Of a stretch of DNA of 64,000 bases, positions 34,517 through 43,070 are shown piece after piece. How positions within the stretch are numbered: the first letter of the stretch is position 1; every line of letters starts with the position of its first letter. Source of the stretch: Anaerolineae bacterium (lineage in GTDB: Bacteria; Chloroflexota; Anaerolineae; Aggregatilineales; UBA2796); assembly GCA_019637555.1 (NCBI GenBank), contig JAHBVK010000001.1:62001-126000 (forward strand), read 5' to 3'. A model generated the notes under the pieces. The model did no database searches, was not told the origin of the DNA, and saw only the letters and a list, made by a program, of their open reading frames with translations. A program made the translations under genes and the position numbers.

Positions 34517-35488
34517 ATGCGAGAGATCACTTTTGCACAGGCGTTGAATGAGGGCATCCGCGAGGAAATGCGCCGCGACGCCAATATCGTTGTTCTGGGC
34601 GAAGACGTGGGCAAATACGGCGGCGTCTTCGGGGTCACGCGCGGTTTATATGATGAATTCGGAGGCGCGCGAGTGCGTGACTGTCCGCTGAACGAAGCCG
34701 CTATCGTTGGATTCGGTGTTGGATTGGCGATTTCAGGCAAGCCAGCGATCACCGAACTGGAATTCATGGACTTCGTGACATTTGCGATGGACCCGATTGT
34801 GAATCAGGCGGCGAAACTACGCTTCTTCTGGGGAGGGCAGGTTTCCGTGCCGTTGGTAGTACGGATGCCCATTGCTGCGCAGCTTGGCTTCGGCACGCAA
34901 CACTCGCAGAGTCTGGAAGCATGGTTCACGCACATCCCCGGACTCAAAGTGGCGATGCCCTCCAACGCTTACGACGCCAAAGGGCTAATCAAGACAGCGA
35001 TCCGTGAGCCGAATCCGGTAGTATTCATCGAGAATGTGAATCTGTACGCCAGCAAAGCCAACGTGCCAGATGAGGAATACGTCATCGAGTTCGGCAAGGC
35101 TGAGATCAAGCGCAAGGGCGATGATGTGACCATCGTGGCGCTTTCGGCAATGGTTCCACAGGCGCTCAAGGCAGCCGAACGGTTAGCCGCCGATGGTATC
35201 GAGGCGGAGGTCATCGATCCGCGCACATTAGCACCGCTGGACATTGACACTATCGTGGAATCGGTTAAGAAAACCGGACGGCTGGTGGTGACTCATCTGG
35301 CGCACAAGACGGGCGGCGTCGGTGCGGAGATCGCTCAACAGGTGACCGAACGCGCCTTCGACTATCTGGATGGTCCGGTGGTACGTGTCGCAGCGGCTGA
35401 CGCTCCAATTTCCGCCAGCCGTGTGCTAGAAGATGCGCTGTACCCAACTGCCGAAGGCATCATCCGTGCGTGCAAGTCTTTCAAGTAG
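34517..35488 (+). CDS. 2-oxoacid dehydrogenase E1 component, beta subunit (pyruvate/acetoin type)
   Basis: The 323-residue E1 beta begins MREITFAQALNEGIREEM and contains GEDVGKYGGVFGVTRGL, FMDFVTFAMDPIVNQAAK and HKTGGVGAEIAQQV, the standard pyrimidine-binding half of a heterotetrameric TPP enzyme. With the alpha subunit it decarboxylates a 2-oxoacid and loads the lipoyl group of E2. Here beta precedes alpha, the reverse of the common order. The operon continues with alpha and E2; no E3 is in the window. Confidence 0.9.
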   Translation: MREITFAQALNEGIREEMRRDANIVVLGEDVGKYGGVFGVTRGLYDEFGGARVRDCPLNEAAIVGFGVGLAISGKPAITELEFMDFVTFAMDPIVNQAAKLRFFWGGQVSVPLVVRMPIAAQLGFGTQHSQSLEAWFTHIPGLKVAMPSNAYDAKGLIKTAIREPNPVVFIENVNLYASKANVPDEEYVIEFGKAEIKRKGDDVTIVALSAMVPQALKAAERLAADGIEAEVIDPRTLAPLDIDTIVESVKKTGRLVVTHLAHKTGGVGAEIAQQVTERAFDYLDGPVVRVAAADAPISASRVLEDALYPTAEGIIRACKSFK

Positions 35489-35512
35489 ATTGTTTTATAG
35501 GTAAGTGAACAG

Positions 35513-36475
35513 ATGACGACTCTGACGAACGATCAACAGATTGAATTGCTGCGCCAGATGTGGCGGATTCGCTTCTTCGAGGAGCAGGCAATCCGGCTCT
35601 ATGGCGAAGGCTACTACAAGGGATCGACTCATCCGTACATCGCGCAGGAAGCGACGGCACTGGGCGTTTGCGCGGCGCTGCGTCCCGGTGATCAGGTGCT
35701 GGCGACGTATCGCGGACACGGCGTGGCGATGGCGATGGGCGCTGATCCTAACGAGATGATGGCGGAACTGTTGGGGCGCACCGATGGCTTGTGCAAAGGC
35801 AAAGGCGGATCGATGCACCTGAGCCAGCCGAGCACCGGCTTCGTCGGCAGCAATGCGATTGTGTCGGCACAGATTCCCATTGCAGGTGGTGTGGCGCTGG
35901 CAAATCAGCTTGATAACAATGGCGTGGTGACGATTTGCTTCTTTGGTGATGGCGCATCGTGCGAGGGCATCTTCTACGAAACGTGCAATATGGCGGCACT
36001 ATGGAAACTACCGCTAGTGCTAGTGGTCGAGAACAACGAGTTCGCGATTTCGACGCACTACACGGAATCGATCAGTGTGCCGTTCATCGCACAGCGGGCG
36101 CAGGCGTTCGGCTTTCCGGGTGTGACCATCGACGGGCGAGACCTATATGCTGTTCATGAGACTGCCCTCGAAGCGATTGATAGAGCGCGGCGGGGTGATG
36201 GACCAACATTGATCGAAGCGAAAACGGTACGTTGGACGCGACACAGCGCGGTATCGGCGGGCGGCTACGGCAGTGGCGAGGCGATGGAGAAATGGCGTTT
36301 GACTGACCCAATCCCACGTTATTGCGGTGAGCTAATCAGCCGCCGAATCTTGAACGAGGAACAGATTGCGGAGATCGAGAGCGCGGCGCGTGAGCAGATC
36401 GAGGCGGCGGTGGAGTTTGCGCTCAACAGCCCAATGCCCACGCCAGAAATGTTATACGAAGACATTTTCGCCTAA
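35513..36475 (+). CDS. 2-oxoacid dehydrogenase E1 component, alpha subunit
   Basis: The 320-residue E1 alpha holds the thiamine-diphosphate motif (FGDGASCEGIFYETCNMAAL...NNEFAIST) and the phosphorylation-loop-like segment (RWTRHSAVSAGGYGS). It also has the YRGHGVAMAMGAD and KGKGGSMHLSQP signatures shared with acetoin and pyruvate dehydrogenases. It pairs with the beta subunit 24 bases upstream. Substrate candidates are pyruvate, acetoin or another 2-oxoacid produced by the operon; sequence alone does not decide. Confidence 0.9.
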   Translation: MTTLTNDQQIELLRQMWRIRFFEEQAIRLYGEGYYKGSTHPYIAQEATALGVCAALRPGDQVLATYRGHGVAMAMGADPNEMMAELLGRTDGLCKGKGGSMHLSQPSTGFVGSNAIVSAQIPIAGGVALANQLDNNGVVTICFFGDGASCEGIFYETCNMAALWKLPLVLVVENNEFAISTHYTESISVPFIAQRAQAFGFPGVTIDGRDLYAVHETALEAIDRARRGDGPTLIEAKTVRWTRHSAVSAGGYGSGEAMEKWRLTDPIPRYCGELISRRILNEEQIAEIESAAREQIEAAVEFALNSPMPTPEMLYEDIFA

Positions 36476-36504
36476 GTGAAGCGAGTGGATTGAGACTAAG
36501 CAAG

Positions 36505-37653
36505 ATGCTGAAAGAAATTGTCATCCCTGTGCTGGATCAGACGACGGAAGAAGTGACGCTGGTGTCGTGGCTGGTTAGCGAAGGCGAACAGGTGCGGCAG
36601 GGGCAGACGATATGTGAGATCGAGACAGATAAGGCAAATGCCGAGATCGAGGCGACAGCAGCGGGAATCCTACGCAAGCAACTGATCGCTGCGGGAACGC
36701 CGATCCCGCCATTAACAGTAGTGGCGCTGGTGGGCGGCGCTGATGAACCGATCCCTGAGATTGATCCGTTTTACCGCACGCCACGCGCTGCACCAGTCAG
36801 TGTGCCAGCTATGGCAGCATCAGTTGTTGTCGAGCAACCGTCTGCGTCTGAAAACGGCGCGGATCGAGTAGCGATCTCGCCACGCGCGCGACGATTGGCG
36901 CAAGAACATAGTATTGATCCGGCAACACTGCGCGGCAGTGGTCCGAATGGGCGGATTATCGAGGAAGATGTCGAAGCAGCGATCCAAGCGCAGAAGCAAG
37001 CTGCTCCATCGCCATCGAAGGCCGAGCGAACGGCACAGGCACGCGCAGCGCGGGTAGCCGAGTCGTGGCGAGAAATTCCGCACTTCTACACCAGCATCAC
37101 TATCGATCTTTCGGGAGTGGATACGCTGCGGCAGCAAGGACAGACATACACTGACTTCTTCGCGGTAGGCATCGCACGGGCGCTACGTGATAATCCGCAG
37201 GTGAATGGCATCTGGCAACAGGATGCCGCGCAACTGAGTGAGACGCTAAATCTAGGCATCGTGGTACAGGCTGAGCGCGGACTGGTGATCCCTATACTGC
37301 ACAAGGTAAACGAGCGCACGTTAGCGGAAATCGCAGTGGAACGGACGCAGTTAGTGGCACAAGCACGCGAGGGCAAACTGGCTGCCGCTGCGCTTAGTGG
37401 CGCGACGTTCACGCTCTCGAACATGGGCGCGGGGCATATCGACGGCTTCACGGCGATCATCAGTCCACCACAGTTGGCGATCCTATCGGTGGGCAGCGTA
37501 ATGACGCGCCCGTTGGTGGTGAAGGGCGAGTTGGTGATCCGCCCGACGGCGATATTTACGCTCGGCGCTGATCATCGGGCGATTGATGGTCGGCAGTCAG
37601 CGGCGTTTCTGGAAGCGTTAAAGGTGGCGCTAGAGGAATATCCGGGGCAATGA
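36505..37653 (+). CDS. Dihydrolipoamide acyltransferase (E2), short form
   Basis: The 382-residue E2 has one lipoyl domain (lipoyl-Lys K43 in IETDKANAEIEA), an Ala/Pro linker and an E3/E1-binding domain (ISPRARRLAQEHSID...GSGPNGRIIEEDV). The catalytic domain follows (FTLSNMGAGHIDGFTAIISP, ending GADHRAIDGRQSAAFLEAL with the HRxxDG motif). It transfers the acyl group to CoA. I chose ATG 36505; a TTG at 36490 is in frame but adds residues before the usual lipoyl start. It overlaps the next gene by four bases. Confidence 0.88.
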   Translation: MLKEIVIPVLDQTTEEVTLVSWLVSEGEQVRQGQTICEIETDKANAEIEATAAGILRKQLIAAGTPIPPLTVVALVGGADEPIPEIDPFYRTPRAAPVSVPAMAASVVVEQPSASENGADRVAISPRARRLAQEHSIDPATLRGSGPNGRIIEEDVEAAIQAQKQAAPSPSKAERTAQARAARVAESWREIPHFYTSITIDLSGVDTLRQQGQTYTDFFAVGIARALRDNPQVNGIWQQDAAQLSETLNLGIVVQAERGLVIPILHKVNERTLAEIAVERTQLVAQAREGKLAAAALSGATFTLSNMGAGHIDGFTAIISPPQLAILSVGSVMTRPLVVKGELVIRPTAIFTLGADHRAIDGRQSAAFLEALKVALEEYPGQ

Positions 37654-38006
37654 CCAGCGAGAAGCAGATACACGTCTTCGATCTGGAAGCCACAGAATGG
37701 ACTGCGCACCTGCTGTTCCCGCAAATCCAGATCAAGCTGCTGGAATCGCAGGCGACGCACGCCCATGCCAGCATCATGCTGGTGCAGTTGGCCGTTGGTG
37801 GAGTCATCGATCCGCACCAGCACGAGATCGAGACGGAGACGGCGATCCTGCTACGTGGGGAGGCAGAACTGACGGCAGATGGTGAAGCGACAATGCTGAC
37901 GGCAAGGCAAGGTGTATCGATCCCGCCAAAAGTCGTCCACAGTCTGCGTAATACGGGATCGGAGGCGCTGGAACTGCTGGCGATCCATACCCCTCCGGCA
38001 CGATAG
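37650..38006 (+). CDS. Small cupin protein
   Basis: The 118-residue single-domain cupin carries the metal-binding motif PHQHEIETETA, with the second motif in PPKVVHSLRNTG. Small cupins of this kind in sugar operons act as mutarotases, isomerases or binding proteins. Nothing here allows a choice. It overlaps the E2 stop (ATGA) and so is translated with it. No secretion signal is present. Confidence 0.8.
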   Translation: MTSEKQIHVFDLEATEWTAHLLFPQIQIKLLESQATHAHASIMLVQLAVGGVIDPHQHEIETETAILLRGEAELTADGEATMLTARQGVSIPPKVVHSLRNTGSEALELLAIHTPPAR

Positions 38007-38030
38007 ATCGGGAGATCGACAGAAGGGTAT

Positions 38031-38066
38031 TTTTTGCCATTTTTTTAATGGCGAAAATGGCAAAAA
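38031..38066. repeat. AT-rich inverted repeat with ATGGCAAA iterations
   Basis: TTTTTGCCATTTT (38031-38043) and AAAATGGCAAAAA (38054-38066) pair perfectly over 13 bp. Further ATGGCAAA-like copies follow to about 38075. It is much more AT-rich than its surroundings. No T tract follows on either strand, so a terminator role is doubtful. It divides the E2/cupin part from the RhaM part of the run. Confidence 0.6.
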
Positions 38067-38167
38067 AATGGCAAATGGTAGGCAAAATTTGGAATTGAGT
38101 TAGAACTGCACAAACTATGACGTTTAGCCCGTAATAACGGCGCGTAACGAGTGAGGACGATCAAAAA

Positions 38168-38482
38168 ATGCAGCGGATCGGATTCATGATGCACATCCTG
38201 CCGGGGACAGAGCAGGAATACGAGCGACGGCATGACGAAATCTGGCAGGAAATGCTCGATCTGATGCGGCAGGCTGGCGTGTGTAATTACAGCATTTTTC
38301 GACATGGTACGACGCTGTTCAACTATTTGGAATGTCCCGATTGGGATGAAGCGGTGGCGATCATGGGGGCGACGACTGTGCGGCAACGCTGGGTTGAATA
38401 CATGAACGATCTGATTGTGCCAGTGGACGATCAGACTGAGACTTCGCCATGGATGCAAGTATTCTTTTTTGATGGGAAATGA
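38168..38482 (+). CDS. rhaM: L-rhamnose mutarotase (RhaM/RhaU family)
   Basis: The 104-residue protein closely follows the family: MQRIGFMMHILPGTEQEYERRHDEIW at the start with the active-site His, then NYSIFRHGTTLFNYLEC and the Trp-rich end (RQRWVEYMNDLI...PWMQVFFFDG). It interconverts alpha and beta anomers of L-rhamnose or related 6-deoxy or pentose sugars. No rhamnose kinase or isomerase is nearby, so it may serve another L-sugar. The gene overlaps the next by four bases. Confidence 0.88.
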   Translation: MQRIGFMMHILPGTEQEYERRHDEIWQEMLDLMRQAGVCNYSIFRHGTTLFNYLECPDWDEAVAIMGATTVRQRWVEYMNDLIVPVDDQTETSPWMQVFFFDGK

Positions 38483-38880
38483 CGATGACTTTATCAGCAC
38501 CAATTGTTTGCAATGCTGCTACTGACGGCGCACGCATGACCACTGCTGAACCGTTCGTGCGGAATGTCACGGTTTTGCTGTCGCCCTTTTTGCAGCAGGG
38601 GTTAGAAGATTTCGCGGTGGGCTGCACCGAAGTTCCTGCTGGTCAGCAGGGCAGCCGACACAATCATCCCGAAGCAGCGGAGGTGTGGCTGTTCTTTGCG
38701 GGCGTGGGCAAGGCGATTGTGGATGACGTGGAGTATGACACAGCGCCGGGAACAGTCGTCTATACGCCTGCCGGAACTTATCACCAATTTATCAATACGG
38801 GCAGCGAGACGGTGAAACTGTATTACATGTTCGCACCTTCCGGTCCAGAAAAGACCGTGATCGACGGCTTGTTCAAGTGA
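38479..38880 (+). CDS. Cupin-domain protein
   Basis: The 133-residue cupin has metal motif SRHNHPEAAEVWLFF and second motif TPAGTYHQFINTG. A one-domain, cytoplasmic protein. It starts inside the rhaM stop (ATGA) and is therefore co-translated. Its role may be anomer or isomer conversion of the same sugar, as inferred from the neighbour only. Confidence 0.82.
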   Translation: MTMTLSAPIVCNAATDGARMTTAEPFVRNVTVLLSPFLQQGLEDFAVGCTEVPAGQQGSRHNHPEAAEVWLFFAGVGKAIVDDVEYDTAPGTVVYTPAGTYHQFINTGSETVKLYYMFAPSGPEKTVIDGLFK

Positions 38881-38907
38881 TCGCACTATCAGGGGAGTAG
38901 AGTAGCG

Positions 38908-40350
38908 ATGGGCAATTCGCTTTATGCAGGGGCAGCACGGCGGATCATCAATCCTCCGCTGGGCGTTCAGACCGCAGGGTTTAGTTCGCGCGAGGGCGTG
39001 GTACAGACGATTGAGAGCGATCTCTCGGCAACAGCGGTGGTGTTCTCCGATGGCGAGCAGCGGCTGGCGATCATCGCGGTGGATGTTGCGGTGATCCCTC
39101 GATCCGCGATGTTGAAGCTGCGGCAGCAAATCGGTGAGATGATCGGCGCTCCCGCTGCTAATGTGATGATCAATATCAGTCATACGCACAGCTCTGCCAT
39201 GCTGCCGACTTGGTTGCAACCAAGCAATCCTGAACAAGTACGGCTGCAAACGCGCTACGAAAACGATCTGATGCGCTGGATCGTGGAAGCGGCAGGAGAG
39301 GCGGCAGAAAAGATTCAACCAGCGCGGATTGCCTCCGGTTGGGGAGAATGCCGGATCAACATCAACCGCCGTGAGATGGCTCCCGACGGTAAAGTGATCC
39401 TCGGCGAGAACCCCGATGGTCCTGTTGATCCGTCCGTTGGTGTGATCCGCGTTGATAATCTTGACGGCAATCCAATCGCGGTACTGTTCAGCTACGCCTG
39501 CCATACCGTCGTGGTCGGTCCGCGATCACTGGTCGCTTCGCCAGATTTTCCGGGTCCGGCGCGGCAGATCATTGAGGAACAGATGGGCGGCTTGGCATTG
39601 TTCCTGCAAGCCTGCGGTGGCGATCTGATGCCTATTGGCGGCATGGGCTACGAAGTTGATTGCAGCGAGAGCAATCATCGCTTGGGGACGATGCTAGGTG
39701 CGGAAGTGATCAAGGTAGCGGCGGGACTGCGGACACATGTGCAGCGTGGCGCGCGTACTTCGCTCAGTTCAATTTCGCGGATCACGCTGTGGCCGTGGCA
39801 GCCTGTCGAGGGGCATCCGTGTACGGCGCTTGGCGCGGTGGATGGCGATGTGGAACTGCCGCTGATCGAACTGCCATCGCTGGAAGAAGCGGAGAAAATC
39901 CGCGACCAATGGGCTAAAACGCTGGCAGATGCCCAAGCGCGATTTGCCCGTGATGCGGAGATCAACATCACCGTGCGCTTCGCAGACTGGGGACAGAAGC
40001 TGGTCGAGGCGGTGAAAACAGGGCGGCGATCTCTGATGCTACCAATCCATGCGCTGCGGGTGAATGATGTGGTGATCGCCAGCATAGGCGCGGAAGTCTT
40101 TTGCGCGACAGGTATGGCGATCAAGGCACAGTCGCCCTTCGCACATACGCAGGTGCTCGGTTACAGCAATGGCTGCGAGTGCTATCTACCGTTGGCGGAG
40201 GATTATCCGGCTGGCGGCTGGAAGGTGCAGGAGCGTTACGGCGTACCGGATATGTTGTTTCAGTCCTATTCACTGCCTGTCGCCATCGATCCGGCATCGG
40301 AGCAAATGGCGGTCAAAGGCACGATGGAGTTAATTCAGAAGCTGGTTTGA
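38908..40350 (+). CDS. Ceramidase N-terminal-fold protein, probably not a ceramidase
   Basis: The 480-residue protein resembles the neutral/alkaline ceramidase N-terminal domain (ARRIINPPLGVQTAGFSSREG, VMINISHTHSSAMLP, SYACHTVVVGPRSLVASPDFPG). It lacks a signal peptide, so it is cytoplasmic. The segment that carries the catalytic Ser in true ceramidases (GDxSP) reads CGGDLMPIGG, with Met at that position. Zinc-type His residues remain. It lies in a sugar-acid operon, so a lactonase or ester hydrolase of sugar derivatives is more likely; this is inference. GGGGAG precedes ATG 38908. Confidence 0.7.
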   Translation: MGNSLYAGAARRIINPPLGVQTAGFSSREGVVQTIESDLSATAVVFSDGEQRLAIIAVDVAVIPRSAMLKLRQQIGEMIGAPAANVMINISHTHSSAMLPTWLQPSNPEQVRLQTRYENDLMRWIVEAAGEAAEKIQPARIASGWGECRININRREMAPDGKVILGENPDGPVDPSVGVIRVDNLDGNPIAVLFSYACHTVVVGPRSLVASPDFPGPARQIIEEQMGGLALFLQACGGDLMPIGGMGYEVDCSESNHRLGTMLGAEVIKVAAGLRTHVQRGARTSLSSISRITLWPWQPVEGHPCTALGAVDGDVELPLIELPSLEEAEKIRDQWAKTLADAQARFARDAEINITVRFADWGQKLVEAVKTGRRSLMLPIHALRVNDVVIASIGAEVFCATGMAIKAQSPFAHTQVLGYSNGCECYLPLAEDYPAGGWKVQERYGVPDMLFQSYSLPVAIDPASEQMAVKGTMELIQKLV

Positions 40351-40358
40351 GCACGAGC

Positions 40359-40416
40359 CTCACCCCTTGCCCCCTCATCCACCTCGTGGATAGGGGGACT
40401 GAAAGGGGTGGTTGAG
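40359..40416. repeat. GC-rich three-part palindromic element
   Basis: Three nested pairs form one long hairpin: CACCCCTT/AAGGGGTG, CCCCCT/AGGGGG and ATCCAC/GTGGAT around a 3-base loop. The unit starts 8 bases after a stop codon. It looks like a REP-type or small miniature repeat of a kind often scattered between genes in these genomes, but I see no second copy in this window. It has no T tract. Confidence 0.6.
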
Positions 40417-40488
40417 AATCTATGCACACCAGTAGTCTTCCAAATATGGCTTGAAGTTGGATTAGGTTGAAGGCAAAGCAGAGGTCCT

Positions 40489-41859
40489 ATGATCCCTGAA
40501 TGGTTGGAGCGTTACGAAGCACAGCGCCCAAAGGGAAAGAAGTTATACGAGCTGGCACGGGCGACGGTAGCGGGTGGTGTGGGTCATGACGTGCGCCACA
40601 GCGTACCTTTCCCGCTGTACATCGATCACGCGCTCGGCGCACACAAATGGGATGTTGATGGCAATGAGTTGATCGATTACGGCATGGGCAACGGCGCATT
40701 GCTGCTCGGTCATGCGCCAGCAGCGGTGATCGCGGCGATACAGGTTGCTATCGAAAAGGGATTCCATTTCGGCAACGATCACGAAGCGCAGATCGAATGG
40801 GCGGCGCAGATTCAGGCGCTGATTCCCTCCGCCGAGCGCGTCCGCTTCGTCAATTCGGGATCGGAAGGCTCGATGCTGGCGGCACGAGTCGCACGCGCCT
40901 TCACCAAGAAGTCCAAACTGCTGCGCTTCGAGGGACATTTCAGCGGTTGGAGCGATGCGGTGATCAAGGGCGCGGCGTATCCGTTCCAACAGTCGGCATC
41001 GGCGGGTATTCTGCCAGCGGTGCTGGACTCGATTGTAGTAATCCCTGCGGATTTGAATGTGCTTGAGGAGACGCTGCGTAAAGATACAGACATCGCCGCG
41101 CTGATGCTAGAACCCTCCGGTGGATCGTGGGGAACGGTGCCGTTGAGTGTGGATTTCAACCGTGAGGTCCGGCGTTTGACCGCGCAGTACGGTGTGCTGC
41201 TGATCTACGATGAAGTGATCACAGGCTTTCGCTACAGCTCTGGTGGCTATCAGGTGCTGGCAGGGATCACGCCAGATATGAGCATTTTGGGCAAGATCAT
41301 TAGCGGTGGGATGCCCGGTGGTGCGCTGGTGGGACGCGCTGACATCATGAAGCTGTTCGATTTCACAGGCGATCCGCAGCGTGATCGATATGAACGAATC
41401 CAGCATTATGGCACGTTCAATGCGAATCCACTGTCTACGGTGGCGGGAATGGTGACACTGCGGGAAGCGGCGACGGGACGCCCGCAGGCGCAAGCAGATC
41501 AGATCGCCACAAAGCTGCGGGAGGGTATGAATCGCATCCTCGACGCGGAACGGATCGCAGGCTATGCCTACGGCGACTCGTCGGTGTTCCATGTATATCT
41601 GGAACGGCATCCGGGTACGGGTGCAGCTACGCGCGAGGAGATCATGACGGGTGATCCGGTCAAGCTGAAGGGCATCCCCGGTAATGTTGTGTCTGGTTTC
41701 CAGAAGAATTTGCAGATTCGCGGTGCCGATCTGCTGTCTTACACAGGTGGGGTCACTTCTGCCGCGCACACCGATGAAGATGTGCAGCGCACACTGACGA
41801 TATTCAACGAGACAATCTGCGTTCTGGCGGAGGCGGGGATCGTCGCGCGGTTGGCGTGA
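40489..41859 (+). CDS. Class III aminotransferase, glutamate-1-semialdehyde aminomutase-like
   Basis: The 456-residue PLP enzyme has the HemL-like signatures RFVNSGSEGSMLAARVARAF, ALMLEPSGGSWG, the cofactor Asp in LIYDEVITGFR, and the Schiff-base Lys in LGKIISGGMPGGALVGR, followed by YGTFNANPLS. Catabolic operons use such homologues to move an amino group within or onto aldehyde and keto sugars, so true heme synthesis is unlikely here. The protein is slightly longer than HemL and has extra C-terminal residues. It is followed 17 bases later by the SucC-like gene. Confidence 0.85.
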   Translation: MIPEWLERYEAQRPKGKKLYELARATVAGGVGHDVRHSVPFPLYIDHALGAHKWDVDGNELIDYGMGNGALLLGHAPAAVIAAIQVAIEKGFHFGNDHEAQIEWAAQIQALIPSAERVRFVNSGSEGSMLAARVARAFTKKSKLLRFEGHFSGWSDAVIKGAAYPFQQSASAGILPAVLDSIVVIPADLNVLEETLRKDTDIAALMLEPSGGSWGTVPLSVDFNREVRRLTAQYGVLLIYDEVITGFRYSSGGYQVLAGITPDMSILGKIISGGMPGGALVGRADIMKLFDFTGDPQRDRYERIQHYGTFNANPLSTVAGMVTLREAATGRPQAQADQIATKLREGMNRILDAERIAGYAYGDSSVFHVYLERHPGTGAATREEIMTGDPVKLKGIPGNVVSGFQKNLQIRGADLLSYTGGVTSAAHTDEDVQRTLTIFNETICVLAEAGIVARLA

Positions 41860-41876
41860 TACCCTGAACAATTTTA

Positions 41877-43070
41877 ATGAAGATTCTTGAATGTGAAGCC
41901 AAAGCGTTGCTGCGCCAGTATGAACTGCCGATCCCTGCTGGAGAGATCGTTCAGACCGCAGAGGCAGCGCACCAAGCAGCGGATCGCGTTGGTGGCAGCA
42001 TCGTGCTGAAGATCCAAGTTCCCAGTGGACGACGGATGAAAGCAGGTGGTGTCCTATTCGCTGAAGATGGGAATGCGGCGGAGCAGGCAGCCGCTTTGTT
42101 GGGACGGGAGATGCTTGGCTTCACCGTTGAGCATGTGCTGATTGAGCAGAAGTTAAACATCGCGCAGGAGATTTACGTCGCGGTGACTTACGACGCAGTG
42201 AGCAGACGCGCCGTGCTCGTAGCCTCCATCGCGGGTGGGATCGAAGTGGAAACATCGGCGGAAAGCAGCATAGTGCGCCGTAGTTTCTCGGTGAGTGCGG
42301 AAGTGCCGGAATTTCTGGGGCGCGAGGTGGCAGCGGAACTCGGCTTCACAGGCAAGGCGCTGCTGCAACTGGGACAGATCATCAGCAAGGTAGCAGCGTG
42401 TTTTCTGGCGTGGGATGCTTTGCTGCTGGAACTGAATCCTGTGGTGCTGGATAAGCAGGGGCGCTTCTGGATCGCTGATGTGCATCTGGAATTGGATGAT
42501 GATGCGCTGTACCGACAAAATCATCTGATAAGCGATCTACCATTGAGCGCCGGATACGCGGATCGACGCAGTGAGTTTGAACGCGCTGCGGCTGCTATCG
42601 ATCACGCTGATCATCGCGGCGTGGCGGGGCGGTTGATCCCATTCCCCGGCACGTTAGGACTGCTGATCGGCGGTGGCGGGGCAAGCCTGACGGCGATGGA
42701 TGCGGTACTTAACGCGGGACTTGATCCAGCTAATTACTGCGAAATCGGCGGCAACCCGAGTGTGTGGAAGATCAAGGAGCTGACCAAGCTGATCCTGAGC
42801 CAAGAACGGGTGAAACAACTTGCGGTGATCATGAATGTGGTCAGCAACACGAGAGTCGATCTGATCGCACGCGGTGTGATCAAGGGAATTCTGGAACTGG
42901 GGCGCGATCCAGCGGCGACGATTGCTGCATTCCGTATCCCCGGCTCGTGGGAAGATGAGGGCAGCGCCATCCTCGATTATTATGGCGTGCGGCACTTTGG
43001 ACGGGAAACCAGCATCGATCAGGTGGTCGATGCCATCAAGAGGGGGAACACGAATGGCGATCTTGGCTGA
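41877..43070 (+). CDS. ATP-grasp acyl-CoA ligase beta subunit (SucC-like)
   Basis: The 397-residue protein follows the succinyl-CoA synthetase beta plan: MKILECEAKALLRQYELPIP, an ATP-grasp domain (VLKIQVPSGRRMKAGGVLFA, LLELNPVVLDKQGRFWIADVHLELDD) and a C-terminal flavodoxin-like part (GGGGASLTAMDAVLNAG, NYCEIGGNPS). With the alpha subunit it would turn an acyl-CoA into free acid and ATP, or the reverse. Succinate, malate or another dicarboxylate are possible. No good ribosome site stands before the ATG. Its end overlaps the SucD-like start by 17 bases. Confidence 0.88.
   Translation: MKILECEAKALLRQYELPIPAGEIVQTAEAAHQAADRVGGSIVLKIQVPSGRRMKAGGVLFAEDGNAAEQAAALLGREMLGFTVEHVLIEQKLNIAQEIYVAVTYDAVSRRAVLVASIAGGIEVETSAESSIVRRSFSVSAEVPEFLGREVAAELGFTGKALLQLGQIISKVAACFLAWDALLLELNPVVLDKQGRFWIADVHLELDDDALYRQNHLISDLPLSAGYADRRSEFERAAAAIDHADHRGVAGRLIPFPGTLGLLIGGGGASLTAMDAVLNAGLDPANYCEIGGNPSVWKIKELTKLILSQERVKQLAVIMNVVSNTRVDLIARGVIKGILELGRDPAATIAAFRIPGSWEDEGSAILDYYGVRHFGRETSIDQVVDAIKRGNTNGDLG

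Noticed and set aside
38031..38066. The AT-rich inverted repeat as an intrinsic terminator
   Set aside because: The stem is almost all A-T and no T tract follows on either strand. It is listed as a repeat instead.
38602..39504. A 300-codon open frame on the minus strand opposite a cupin and the ceramidase-fold gene
   Set aside because: It lies opposite two well-supported genes, its product is rich in His/Arg/Cys without domain pattern, and no ribosome site is present. It is a shadow frame.
40489..41859. The class III aminotransferase as heme-pathway HemL
   Set aside because: No other tetrapyrrole gene is near and the operon is catabolic. The family includes many non-heme enzymes.
41107..41871. 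A 254-codon minus-strand open frame opposite the aminomutase-like gene
   Set aside because: The product has no recognisable pattern and the plus-strand gene is certain.
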